64,000 nucleotides of DNA from NCBI GenBank assembly GCA_030998225.1, contig JAPYXD010000698.1:5063001-5127000 (forward strand), read 5' to 3'. Numbering within the stretch: position 1 is the first letter of the stretch; the number at the start of each line of letters is the position of its first letter. The notes beneath the pieces were generated by a model. It ran no database searches. It was not told the DNA's origin and saw only the letters and a list, made by a program, of their open reading frames with translations. Shown here in pieces: positions 38,949 to 50,441 of this stretch. The position numbers and the translations under genes were made by a program. The DNA comes from Diplolepis rosae (taxonomy: Eukaryota > Arthropoda > Insecta > Hymenoptera > Diplolepididae).

Positions 38949-39381
38949 CAGGGTGTCTAGTAACTAGGTAATTTGAAATTCCCGGTTTTTTCACGGTCAC
39001 ATTTTTTTCCCGGTCAAGTAAAAGATGTATTTTTGTGGTTTTTAAAAGTCAACGTATTTAAAATTAATTTAACAAACCATTAATAAATATGAGGCATGTC
39101 TTTTTATCAAAATTTCTTAATTGGAACTTTTGATTATAATATTTTTAAGGAACTTAATAAAAACTGATGTAAGAAATATAAATTCTAACCTTAAAAGCGA
39201 AAAATCATTTACTTTTAATATTTGTTAAGTGGAATGAAATTATTCAATTTTAAGGTTAGAGTTTTTATCCAGCACTCTTGAAGAAGAAAAAATCGGATTT
39301 TTTGATGAAATGAGAAAAAAATCCCCGTCATAAATTAAATTCTCGGTTTTTTCTATATTTCCAGGTCCGCTAGACACCCTG
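38949..39381. mobile_element. MITE with CAGGGTGTCTAG ends
   Basis: CAGGGTGTCTAG and CTAGACACCCTG are perfect 12-bp inverted ends. CCCGGTTTTTTC-like and CTCGGTTTTTTC segments recur inside. No target duplication is evident. hAT-like by its CAG...CTG ends. Noncoding. Confidence 0.85.
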
Positions 39382-40277
39382 GAAGTCTCAGAAGACAAAT
39401 GCAAATAGAAATTATCTGATTTGGAAACGTATAAAGCTTATACTTTTGATAAAAAAAACTATTGGGCGTGAGTCAAAGGGTTAACAAAGCTTGAGAGTGA
39501 GAAAAAGATAAATTCTGAAATTGCAATAAGGAAACTGCCAAATGAAGTTGGCAGTGAGAAAGTAAAGGAGTTGTTGATCGTCAACGAGCCAGAAAGACAG
39601 TCGATTTGCCTTTACTCGATTTGTAAAGAGAAGGAAAAAAAAGAGATCAACTAAACGTCCCTGGCTAAGGATAAAACGCCATTTGGCACAAGGTCATCTA
39701 TGCTGGTACAAACGTACTTATACATTTATTTATGTGCATAGAAGTGTGTGTAAAACGTAAAGGGGACGTCATTGCTGCTCCAGAAGTCTCAGTATTCAAA
39801 TTTAAATAACTTATCTAAAAAAATAATGATTTTCTATACATTAATAACCAGCAGACACTTTCAGAATTCGATTTCCAACATTTCATTAAAACTTTAATTA
39901 TTAAATTCTAATTAAATGAAAGTGAGAAAAATATTTAGAAATTCATTTATTAATGTACTATTGCAGTAGCTATGCTGATTTATAATCTCGATTAGCAAGA
40001 AGATTTAAATAATCAAACAAGTCACAAGCGCGCATTCGTTATTGGAAACTAGAACAACTATTGAAAATTTGATCTATCAATGCTTAACGCTGATATATTG
40101 TGCCCACTTAGAAGCCCTCTGAGAAAGGATTACACTGGTTCTTGGTAGTGTTTAGTGTCATGAACTGATACTGATTCCATTTCCAACTTGTTTCCGAGCG
40201 GATGACTTAAAGCTAAACACTAAATGCTACAAGCCTACTCCAAAATGTATCTCAACGTAAAATTATATTTATTTTAA

Positions 40278-40655
40278 CTCAGAAAAAAGATTTAATTGGG
40301 TCAAAGAAAATTGTTTGTTTAAAGGGCTTCTTTTGATTTTAAATAATGATTCATTTGAATAAAATAAAATTTGTTTCAATCAAAGAAATTATCTTTGAAC
40401 AAAATAAAAATTTGTTCAAATCAGATAAATTTTTGCCTCAAATCAAACAAATTATATCTTTGACCAAATATCAATGCATTAATTCATTTTTTTTTTAAGA
40501 AAAATTTATTTTATTTAAACAAATATTTATTTTCCTGAAAAGGTATTTTGTTTAAATTAAACAAATGTTATTTAATTCAAATAAATATTTCGTTTTAATC
40601 AAAAAAAGCCTTTTGAAATAAATATTTTCATTTATTCAATCAAATCTTTTTCTCA
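40278..40655. mobile_element. putative degenerate TIR element
   Basis: CAGAAAAAAGATTTAATTGG at the left is the inverted relative of CAATCAAATCTTTTTCTCA at the right. The interior has many short TCAAA/TTTGA inverted words. Old and diverged; low-complexity bias may exaggerate it. Confidence 0.45.
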
Positions 40656-41149
40656 TTGTTTTCTTATATTGAAGTCAGAAAAATAGATTAAATTGATATT
40701 TAATAATTAAATTTTCAATGTATATTTAACATGATAAATCGATTAGGTACTTACTCTCGAAATTCAAATTAGTGGAAAGTGAGTCACTGATTGACTTTAG
40801 TGACAATTTTTACTGAATTTTATTCAATTTCTACTATTTTCATTAGTGGTTATAAAGTTTTTGAAACTAATCAGTAGAAAAATGACTAATTAATAGATTT
40901 ATTAGTTAAATTCACGATAATAATAATTATTTATTTATTATATATATTTATAATACGTAATATAATTTAATTAATTTTCACTAAATTAAATTAGTGGTTC
41001 ACTTTTCATTGAATTATGAAAAATATTCTTTTTTGAAATGAAAGGATTGTTTTTTGCCCAAATACATTAAAAAGTAGCGTATATTTTATAACATACTCTT
41101 TATTTAAACGACTCTTAACATAAAAATGAGGAAGAAAAAGAGGGCAAAC

Positions 41150-41320
41150 TTCCAAAACCCCTTCCTTCTTTTTCTTTCATTCGTCCTTTTTTGTTGGTTT
41201 CTCATAATCCTTTGTTTTGAGAAATTTTTTTGGTCCAAATTTGTTCGTTTTTTTTGTATGTTGAGAGTTCGAACGGTTTCAAATTTTTGAAATATTGAAT
41301 TCATAAGTTTCTTCCTCGTT
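41150..41320. repeat. dispersed repeat family Q, copy 1
   Basis: Matches 63640-63780 in the same orientation over CTTTTTTGTT-GTTTCTCATAAT, AGAAATTTTTTTG-TCCAAATTTG and TTCGAAC-GTT-C-AATTTTTGAAAT. Noncoding. Confidence 0.8.
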
Positions 41321-42639
41321 TATTTTTAATGTGGAAAAAATATATTATTCAAAAAAAGGAGGAAAGAAAAAAGAAGGCAACCTTACAAAACCTCTTCTTT
41401 CATTTTATTTCTTAGAATTTGTAGTGGTATGGGTTCGAATTTAATTTTGGATATTAGGTTGAGTTGGTAACTGTGAAAAATCATTAATTTTGGAAGGATA
41501 TAATATTGTAAGAATCGATGTCCAACCAGCCCCGTGCACTCAAATTACAAGATAAATAGATGTATATGGGCCAGGCGTCGACGCATTTGTGTGTTGAAAT
41601 CAATTTCCCTCGATTATGAAATATCCAACTTTTTCATTATGGCTGTCGGTCCAAGTTTCTAATTTTTTATTCGTAAATTAGTCTGGGCTTCATAGCAGGT
41701 CTAACGCGCATTTTCAACGGTACAGGCGCATGAGCGTTACGGTTCATACTTCTCACTATAGTATTCGAGGAAAAATAATAATATTTAACATCGAGCCTCG
41801 CGTGAAACTCAAGTTACGTATAACCACCTAGATTTCAAAATACCTTCAAAAAGAGTCTCCACATGACTAATATCTATAGTTTAAAAATTACTTCCGCCGG
41901 CTTTCCAAATTGCAGGTTCAATTCCTTTTTTCAAATAGATTCAAAATTTTCTAATTTAATAATTACAAAATGAAGATATTTAGGAATCTGTCAATTTAAA
42001 AACCCTAATGAGCAGAAAGAAATAAAATCCTTCGGAACTTTGACATCAAAGTATAATATTGTTAAATTCATAAATTAAATCGTTTTTATGGTAATAAATT
42101 TTTGTATTCGGAAAGTTTGAATTTTGATAAATTAGAAGATAATAAATTTCGAAAATTATAATTAAAAAGAGATTAATTATTTGCAAATATATAGAAATGA
42201 ATTTGACTAATTTAGATTTAGAGATTAGAATAAGACGACTCAAATATTTTTGATAAAAAACTGTAATTTAAATGCATTTGATAATTAGAATTACTCAAGG
42301 GGATCCGCTACCATTAATTTTTTAATTTTTTTAGTTTAGACCTTCCATATAATTTTTTTTTATGTTTAATACCTTTATTTTGAAAGGTTTTGAAGTTTTT
42401 TAAAAATTCCAGCACCTTTATGTATTTTTAAACTAAAAATTTTGAGTTTTTTGGGCATAAACAAACTATTTTGTGTAAAAAGTTAATTTTTGCTAAAAAC
42501 GCGTTTATTCGAAAATCGTAGTAACTTTTAATTTTATTTATTTTTCCAAGAAAAGAAATCAGATTGCCCTGAAATTTTACACACATATTCAGAAAAGTAT
42601 GAAGAATACAAAAATAACATTTTTGGAAAATGTCAAAAA

Positions 42640-42745
42640 AATCTAAAATATACCAATTAAATTTTAAAGAGACATGTTTGATAACATGCCTCGTATTATA
42701 TTGACCCAAATTCATAGAATTTTTGTTAATTTCTCGTTATAAATA
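42640..42745. repeat. dispersed repeat family S, copy 1
   Basis: Shares AAATTTTAAAG-GAC, TTATATTGACCCAAA and TTCATAGAATTTTT with 54275-54365, same orientation. Confidence 0.7.
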
Positions 42746-43374
42746 ACGAGTAATTAAATCTAAGAACCACCATAGGTATAGTGAATTAGTATTCTTAGTC
42801 TGAAAAGGACCTAGACCCAGTATAAGTAATGAATTGCTTAATACCTGCTGCAACTAACATAGGGAATTACGTTAAAGAGTGACGAAGCAGTGTAACCTTC
42901 GACTAAAACCGTCATACACGACATTATTTTTTAAAGAACGGGTTCTTTTATTTGTTTGAATTAATCAAAACATTACTGACTTCTCATTCCACGAAATCTA
43001 TAAAAATTATAATCTCTACATATTAATTAACATAAATATTAAACTTTAACATAAATTTCTTGGATTTTTTTCTGATTAAATAGGCAAAGCTTTTATTACA
43101 CTAGCTTCTATTTGACTGAATGGATTTTTTAAAATGAGAACAAATTATTTTTATCTTGCTACTGTAGTTTTAATTGGCTGAACATAATTATATAATAGCA
43201 GATATTATTTTTGAATTTCGCGTGAAATGTAAAAATATGATTACATCAGAGAGGTTTGCGTAACCGAATTGGATTTCTCTGAGAAAAAAGCTCTATGTTT
43301 CAGTACATGTAAATACTGAAAGTGGTTCAATTTAAGCAGATTTCACCTAATTTTCGTCATATATTTTTTTCTTG

Positions 43375-43737
43375 TTAAGGCCATGGATCAATTGGACCAC
43401 GTGACTAAATTATACATTTATTTGTTTATGTAAGATAACTTTTTTAATTTAGAAAGTATCTTTCTGAAATTTGGGAAACAACAAAAGATAATAAAGCAAG
43501 TCTGTTAATTTATTTATAATAAAAATTTTGAAAAAAATTCGAAAAGTTATCGACAATTACAGTTAATTGTCAAATTTTTTTTTAAATTTTTACTTAAACG
43601 AAGTTGATACACGTTCTCTATCGTTTTCTGTTGTATTTTCCAAAATTTCATCAAGATATTTTATAAAATGAAAAAGGTACCTTAGATGAAATTTTACAGG
43701 AATTTGGTCACGTGATCTGGTTGATCCATGGTCTTGA
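43375..43737. mobile_element. MITE family A copy 3
   Basis: Begins TTAAGGCCATGGATCAATT; the right end CCATGGTCTTGA has lost the exact TTAA. Sub-terminal GACCACGTGACTAAATT and AATTTGGTCACGTG are inverted. The interior (TTACATAAAC..., AAAAATTTTGAAAAAAATTC) is shared with copies 4, 5 and 6. Confidence 0.85.
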
Positions 43738-44368
43738 AAGTTTGGAATAAAAAATAATGTTCAACAATTGGCACAATTATTTCAACGAGACTTTTTTTAT
43801 TCTTATTGACGCAAATTATGATCATTGCTGCCTCACAATAACAAACAAGATTTTTTCTACATGGTAAATTCATCAATAGAAATATCTATTCTTTCTGATT
43901 TCCTATTTATTAAAGTCAACGCAGCATCTGAAGCTCTTAAAAGATGATCTGGAACGATTTTCTCACTACTTCCTCTCGTTAAAGATTCAAAGAAACGTTT
44001 AACGTGACAGTCTCCACGAATACCTTTCCATTAATTCAGACTTTTTTTTAACACCTATCAAGAAAATCATTTGATAAAAAAAATAAATAATATAATTAAA
44101 TTATATTTTTAAAGTCATGGATCAATCTGACCACGTGACTAAATTATACATTTATTCGTTCACGTAAGATAACTTTTTTAATTTACAAAGCATCTTTCTA
44201 AAAATTTTGTCAAACTTAACAAAAGACAATAAAACAGGTCTGTTGATTTATTTATAATAAAAATTTTGAAAAAAATTCGAAAACTTATTGACAATTACAG
44301 TTAACTGTAAAATTTTTTACAAAATTTTTACTTAAACGAAGTTCACACACGTTCTCTATCGTATTTTG

Positions 44369-44526
44369 TACTCTCTAAATCTGAATCAGTCAAAATTTTC
44401 ACTGATTGAATCAGTGATATGCCTTTTCACTGAACCATCACCGGAAAAAATATTTTTCACTGTTAAATCAGTTAATTTTCACCAAAGTAATCAGTGAAAT
44501 TTTTACTGATTCAGATTTAGAGAGTA
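44369..44526. mobile_element. MITE family B copy 3, nested, TA-flanked
   Basis: TA-CTCTCTAAATCTGAATCAG ... CTGATTCAGATTTAGAGAG-TA, inserted in family A copy 4. Confidence 0.92.
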
Positions 44527-44576
44527 ATATTTTCCAAATTTTCAGGAAGATATTTTTTAAAATAAAAAAGTCACCT

Positions 44577-44773
44577 TACACGGAGAAAAATGGAGATCAG
44601 AAAAATATGAATGATTACTAAAAACCAGGAATGACTACTAAGTATGAAAAGAGAGTAATAAACAGTACAGAACTCATTCCCAGACTGCGTAACACTCTCT
44701 TTTATCACCTGCTGGTCATTCCTGGTTTTTGGTAACCATTCATATTCTTCTCGTCTCTATTTTTCTCAGTGTA
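44577..44773. mobile_element. MITE family C copy 1, nested, TA-flanked
   Basis: TA-CACGGAGAAAAATGGAGA ... TTTTTCTCAGTG-TA, with an inner inverted CAGGAATGAC/GTCATTCCTG pair. The empty site is visible in family A copy 5 (CTTACACGAA near 53612), proving insertion at TA. Confidence 0.92.
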
Positions 44774-45463
44774 CACGAACTTCTACAGAAATTTGGTCAC
44801 GTGGTCTGTTTGATCGATGGCCTTAAAACTAAATAATTAAATCAATTATAAACAACATTGATTATATAGACCTATAGAGAGAAAAAAAAATTTTTTAGAC
44901 AAACAAAATTAATTAGAATTCTTGGAAGGAGTAAAGGATCGTAAATGACGTTTATACGTCACTGTTCATTGGAAACCTTACAAGAACAAAATGTGTGTAA
45001 AACTCAACTTTGTATAGTTAATTATCCAAACAAACGAACTACCTTCTGACATATGACATGAAAAAGGAATAGCGAAATGACTTTGTATATCTTTTGCACA
45101 ATCAGGAATCATTTTTTCGCCAGGAGAATTCTGGAACAAATTGACTTTGAAGAATGTGTTTATTTTACATATTCATTTCAAATCACTCTATTCACTTTGG
45201 AGATTTATTTGCCCCCTTGAGGGAACATATTCCACGAGGCATGTAGTATTTGTATGTGACGTAGTTCGATCCAAAGTTCGGAAAGTATCGGAATATTAAA
45301 GAGTTGTTTCAGGAAACAGGAGACTCAATACTAGGTTACAATGTTTGAGTCTGACCTTCGACTCTCCCAGTTTTTAAGGTAGTTCATACACAAAAATTAA
45401 ACCTCAGACAAAAATAGATAATTTTTCATTCAAGAATGGCAATATTATTATTGAAGGGCTACC

Positions 45464-46217
45464 CAGGTGCAAAAGTTGGATTCATGCCAGTATTTACAAA
45501 CGGCAGAGTACCGTGTAAGTTGTAAACAAGGAGCAATGCCTGCACTGGACAGTTAGTACCGGGCCGAGGGTTGGCGCGGTACTGGCACAGTACAGCCCCA
45601 GTCCTGTGAACAAATATCGACAAACAACCGACTTTGGAGTAATGCCAGTATTGAACCAGTACAGATTTTTGTGCTGGGGTGGTACCGATGTCCAGTACAA
45701 CGTCAGTACCGATGAACAACTTCCAGCCAAGTTATCTTTGGTGCCACGCCGGTGGTAGGCCGTGCTTATGCCAGTACCGCGCCAGTACTGCAAATCCTTC
45801 GGCGGTACCAAGCTGGTTGTAAATTTCCACCTGGGCCCAGATGAAAAAGTCGGATTCATGCCAGTATTTATAAACGGCACTGTACCGCGCCAGTTGTAAA
45901 CAAGAAGCTATACCTGTACTGGATAGTTGGCACCGGGTCGAGGGTTGGCGCAGTATCGGCTTAGTACTGCCCCAGTCCTGAGACCAAGTGTTGCTTAGCA
46001 AGCGACTTCGGAGTACTGCCAGTACTGAACCAGTACAGATTTCATTGCTGGCATGACACCGATGTCCAGTACCGCGACAGTACCGATGGACAACTTACAG
46101 CCAAGTTACTTGGTGCCGCGCCAGTGGTAGGCCGTGCTTATGCCAGTACCGCGCCAGTACTGCAAATCCTTCCGCGGTACTGGCGCGGTACCAAGCCGGT
46201 TGTAAATTTCCACCTGT
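45464..46217. repeat. tandem pair of a 374-bp GTACTGG-rich repeat
   Basis: Two units offset by 374 bp (GGATTCATGCCAGTA at about 45479 and 45853), each rich in CAGTACCG/CGGTACTGG words. Each ends GTAAATTTCCACCTG, and the pair starts at CCAGGTG, so an AGGTGGAAATTTAC-type inverted terminus is likely. Much GC-richer than its surroundings. Three minus-strand open frames across it are repeat artefacts. Confidence 0.85.
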
Positions 46218-46766
46218 GTAAATTGAATGAGAAAAGATTATTTTCTAATAAAAAAATTTGAAGCATAAGAAAATAATACATTTAACACATTTTATTTTTA
46301 CCCGAACTTTTTTTCTTATCGCTTCATACGAAATTTTAAAAAAATATGTGATTCTAATAAATCAAGAATCATTTTTTCAGGATAAAGATTCTCTACAAAT
46401 TAACCGTTTCCAATTTTCTAAAGTGAATAATTTATATATAATTAGTAAAGATTCTTTTTCGTGAAAAAATGATTTGTGATTTAGTAGAATCGCATTATTT
46501 TCAAAAATTTGGTATGAAACGATAAGGAAACAAGTTCGGAAAAAATAACATTTTTTAAATATTCGAACATATATCGAATATTCATCAAAGGGTTGATACA
46601 AGTCCTATCTATAATTTTTTAAATACATTATTTTTCTGCATTTCAAATTTTTTTCATGAAAAATAATCTTTTTTTTTCAAAATCAATCTCTAACAATAAT
46701 ATTGCTATTCTTGAAATCAAACTTATCTATTTTTGCCTGAAATCAAATTTTCGTCGATGAACTACT

Positions 46767-47398
46767 TTTAGGGGTATGTGATATTTCCAAAATTAGCAAA
46801 TTTTATTGATTTTAGGTTTCTACATGTTTGTGTCCAAACTATATAAAATTTATTTTTCAAAATTTGAGAAATAGTTGAAAAGATAAAAACGGACGTCAGG
46901 GGCGGATCCAGGCAAGGGTTCGGGGGGGGGGGGGGGTGCTACCAAGCTAGTTGGGAACATCGCTAAAAAAAAGGTCATCAAAAAAGTCTGAACAATTTTT
47001 ATTTATTTATTTATTATAAATAAATATACTTATATAAACTATTAAATATTTATTTCAAATAAATTTTTTTTAAAACTTAATAAATGTAGTTAACAATTTC
47101 AAACATGAAATGTAAGTCTGGGTTTTCGGGGGGGGGGGCTCCATGCCCCCCTGGATCCGCGCCTGTTTCGAAAATGAAAAAAGTTCAATTTTAGCAGAAC
47201 ATACCGAAATTTTTGTTTTCATTATTAAAAGCAAAAGTAGTTCGTTTTTATCTTCTCTAGCATTTCCCAAATTTTGAAAACAAAATTTTATATTTTTTAT
47301 ATCAAAAAATATAAAATATTTTGGACACAATCATGTAGAAACAGGACTAAATTGTTCACATGAACTTTCTATCTTTCTCAAGTATCACATGCCCTTAA
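46767..47398. mobile_element. TTAA family G copy 1 (GGGCATGTGAT ends), with nested element
   Basis: Left TTTAGGGGTATGTGAT, right ATCACATGCCCTTAA. Further inverted words include GTTTCTACATG/CATGTAGAAAC and AAAACGGACGT-side sequence against CGTTTTTATCTTCTC. It contains a second element at 46897-47165. Related to 55274-55880. Confidence 0.8.
46897..47165. mobile_element. MITE with CAGGGGCGGATCCAG ends and poly-G tracts, nested
   Basis: CAGGGGCGGATCCAGGC at the left; CTGGATCCGCGCCTG at the right. A run of 15 G at 46922-46936 and one of about 12 G near 47128 sit just inside the ends. Inserted in family G copy 1. hAT-like termini; no target duplication recognised. Confidence 0.85.
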
Positions 47399-49141
47399 GC
47401 TTCAATGTTTTTTCAACTACCTGCGTTATTCGAATAATTACTTTCAAGATAGTCAATAAAGCCTGTGCGTTAGACTTGTCTATGTATTTCCATCACCTCG
47501 AAATTCCTATGAAGGTCGTACGCCAATGACCATGTAAAAAATTCAATTAAAGCAGCCATCTCATAGAAAAGAACGTGATCAAAATACTAAAGGAAAAAAA
47601 TCACTAACTGAGTAAAAGCTGAAAAAGTGTCTACTGATTTAATTAAAATGTAATTAGAGTAAAAAAGGGAAAGGATGTTGGGAGACTAACTGCTGTAAAT
47701 TTGAAAGTTGGCCTTGCAAATTGGGAATTCCAAGGAAGATCAAAGGTGGATGCCAATAAAAAATTTAATTTCATCAGCATATTATTATTAATAATAAAAC
47801 AATATAATAAATTATCAATTAAAATTCCCTAACAAAATTGTAAGAACTGCCAAGAAGAGGAAAAAGTAAAAAAATCTTATAAACAGATTATCACTTTCGA
47901 AAATTTTAGAAATTTAATATTTATATCAAAGCAACATCTAACTTTCAAATCGATTTCTACAAATTCCATTCCAAAATGAGTGTTGTTGAATATTGTCAGA
48001 GGTTGGAAGAAATTCCTTTGCAGATAAAAAACATTCGCAGAAAGTAGCAATTTTCACCTTTGAATTATAATTAAAAATTTAAATTATACGAAATTAACGG
48101 GAACGTGTTATCCAAATTTTAGAATTCTAATTATATACGGAATTTCGTGCTATATTGACCAGCTAACGACATTGAGGAAAAATCGAGAGGCCAAAATGTT
48201 TGCGAATGTAACTTTTGTCAAAATGCATAGAATCCCAATTAATTGCAATTTGCGCGCGTCATAGAAAAACGCAACGTGTGCATTTAATGAGAGAAGACGT
48301 TACGCGATATGGATTCAACGTTTTATATCGCAAAAATAACTTTTCTGTCTGATTCACCAGTCACCGAAAGAGAACTGACTATAAATATGCGTTTCTGACT
48401 CATCGTCTTGTCTCTATCTTGAATGGTTCAGTACTTTTGAAAATCCATTCTTTCCATTGACCGACTTTGAAATTTTAGGATGGGCTTGTTATGAAACTGA
48501 TTACTCACTTAATTACCTCCAACAAAACCCGGATCGAGTTTCTAACTTTTTCTTTATAATACGTTATAAAGAATCAAACTTTACAAATGGAATGATATTA
48601 TTAAAAAATAAATCTAAACGATAATAAATTTCAATCACTTTCCAAGTGTGATTGCGTTAAGCAACTTTCACGATTAATTATAATTAAGATAAAATTCTTG
48701 CACAAATAAAAAGTTCATTTAACTTTTGAATAAACAAATATTCTGATTCATTATTGAGGTGGTTTTACATGATTTGTAGATTTTCATTAAATTTATAGAC
48801 TTATCTATGTATAACGAATGGAAAAATCACGTAGTTTGTTTTGCAAATATCGGAGACGATTTTATGCCTGTTAGTTGACATCGAAGTAAGAAGGTTAACT
48901 TACAAGATGGATGAATTCCGTTAAAGAAACACCACGTGTGTGGTTAGAAGCTGTGGGAAGAAATAACGGTCTAAGCGATAATCTCAACGAATCCTAAATA
49001 TCAAAAATATGCAAATTGGTTTTTCGATAGAGCATCATTGCCCCTATTTCACCGGAGCAGAACATTACCAATATAAAACTAATCTGGCGGAACGAGTTGG
49101 TCAACTGATCGAAAAATTGCTAAATTCTACATTTTTCATTC

Positions 49142-49669
49142 TACACTGAGAAAACTCGAGTGTCAAACTTTGAGTGTCAAAATGTAGATATTAGTCATTC
49201 TGAACTTCAAGATAGTACAACATTCTTTCCGACATTTTTTCTTTTTGTTCAGGGAGACACTCATTTGATATTCTGCTTAACTGTTATCAGAGTGTCAGAA
49301 TCACTATAAAGAGTGTCGATTGGTGAAATACGCGCCAAAATTGTAATGTCACGTGGGTTCGCCTATTTTTCCTCCAATATCACCCGCGTGGACTCTAACC
49401 TCATTGCCGGTTTCGCGTCCTTTACGTGTTAAAGTGTCACGAGGGTTATTTTTGCCAACTAATTGGTGAGTACCTATTTCACTTGCTATAATAACATAAT
49501 AATTGTGAAAGCTTAAATGTAAAAGTAAGTATTCAAGTTGACCATCTTATTTTCACAATTCACAGGTAATAAGTTACACTATCTAGAAGACTGTCCTATA
49601 TTTTAACCTCAAATATAGTCTGCTTCACCCTCCAAATGTTTAGGTTGACACTCCAGTTTTCTCAGTGTA
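49142..49669. mobile_element. MITE family C, 528-bp member, TA-flanked
   Basis: TACACTGAGAAAACTCGAGT at the left and ACTCCAGTTTTCTCAGTGTA at the right. The interior is unlike the shorter family C copies and has AGTGTCA-type words on both sides plus higher complexity in the middle (49320-49450). No coding frame of note. Confidence 0.85.
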
Positions 49670-49696
49670 GTTCATTTTTTCTTTCATTATATTTAC

Positions 49697-50441
49697 ATAG
49701 TTTCTACAGAAGTTTGGTCTTGAAATTCCATGACTTTTCCAGGATTTCCAGGTCTAATTTTGAAAAAATCCCAGGTCTACTTTTTAAAAAACTCCAATCA
49801 AGATTCATTTTAACATTCTATTACAGTGAAATCGACTTTTTAATGATAAATTATTGAATTGTAAATTTTTCAATAATATTTGTATAAAAGTGAAAAATAA
49901 TTCTGTAATTATTATTATATTATTTTTATTAATATTAGAAATAGAATATTTGAAAAACAATGATAGTGCAACTGTTTATTTTAAAATTAGGATTAACAGT
50001 TGGAAACGACAATAATTTAAGAAACTCTGAAATTTAAAAAAAAGTTAAGATTAAACTTTTAAATCGCATAAACAACTAATTTCGTCTATATATAAATTCA
50101 TCGAGTTTTAATCAGTTCATTAATTTCTTTTTCGATGCCTTTAAGTTCTTTTTTGCTTTTCCAATTGAACTCTCAGTTTCTTTTCCTTTAATTCTTGCAT
50201 TTTGTCTGATATTTGTCTTTTTCTCAAGTTTTCTTTTCCTTTTTTCTTCTCTTCTTCCTTTTATTTTTTGATGGAATTTTAATATTTTAAAATAATTATT
50301 AAGAGTTTAAAATAGAGGCGACTTAAAAATTTCAAGTCATTTTTTTAAAACTCCATGACTTTTCCAGATTTTCCAGAAGTTTCTCAAAATTCAATGACTT
50401 TAATATCTGCCAGGTCGTGTAGGTTTTGTAGCAACCTTGGT
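49697..50441. mobile_element. putative decayed TIR element (CCATGACTTTTCCAG repeats)
   Basis: GTTTCTACAGAAGTTTG at the left resembles the inverse of GTAGGTTTTGTAGCAACC at the right. AATTCCATGACTTTTCCAGG (49735) and AACTCCATGACTTTTCCAG (50349) recur near both ends in the same orientation, so the structure is not a simple palindrome. Noncoding. Confidence 0.45.

Larger units (their letters stand above)
44109..44826. mobile_element. MITE family A copy 4 with two nested MITEs
   Basis: TTAAAGTCATGGATCAATCT at the left, GATCGATGGCCTTAA at the right. Removing 44369-44526 (family B) and 44577-44773 (family C) leaves an element collinear with copy 3. Confidence 0.88.

Noticed and set aside
45459..46001. 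Three minus-strand frames of 86-128 codons
   Set aside because: All are products of the 374-bp tandem repeat and read through it in different frames.
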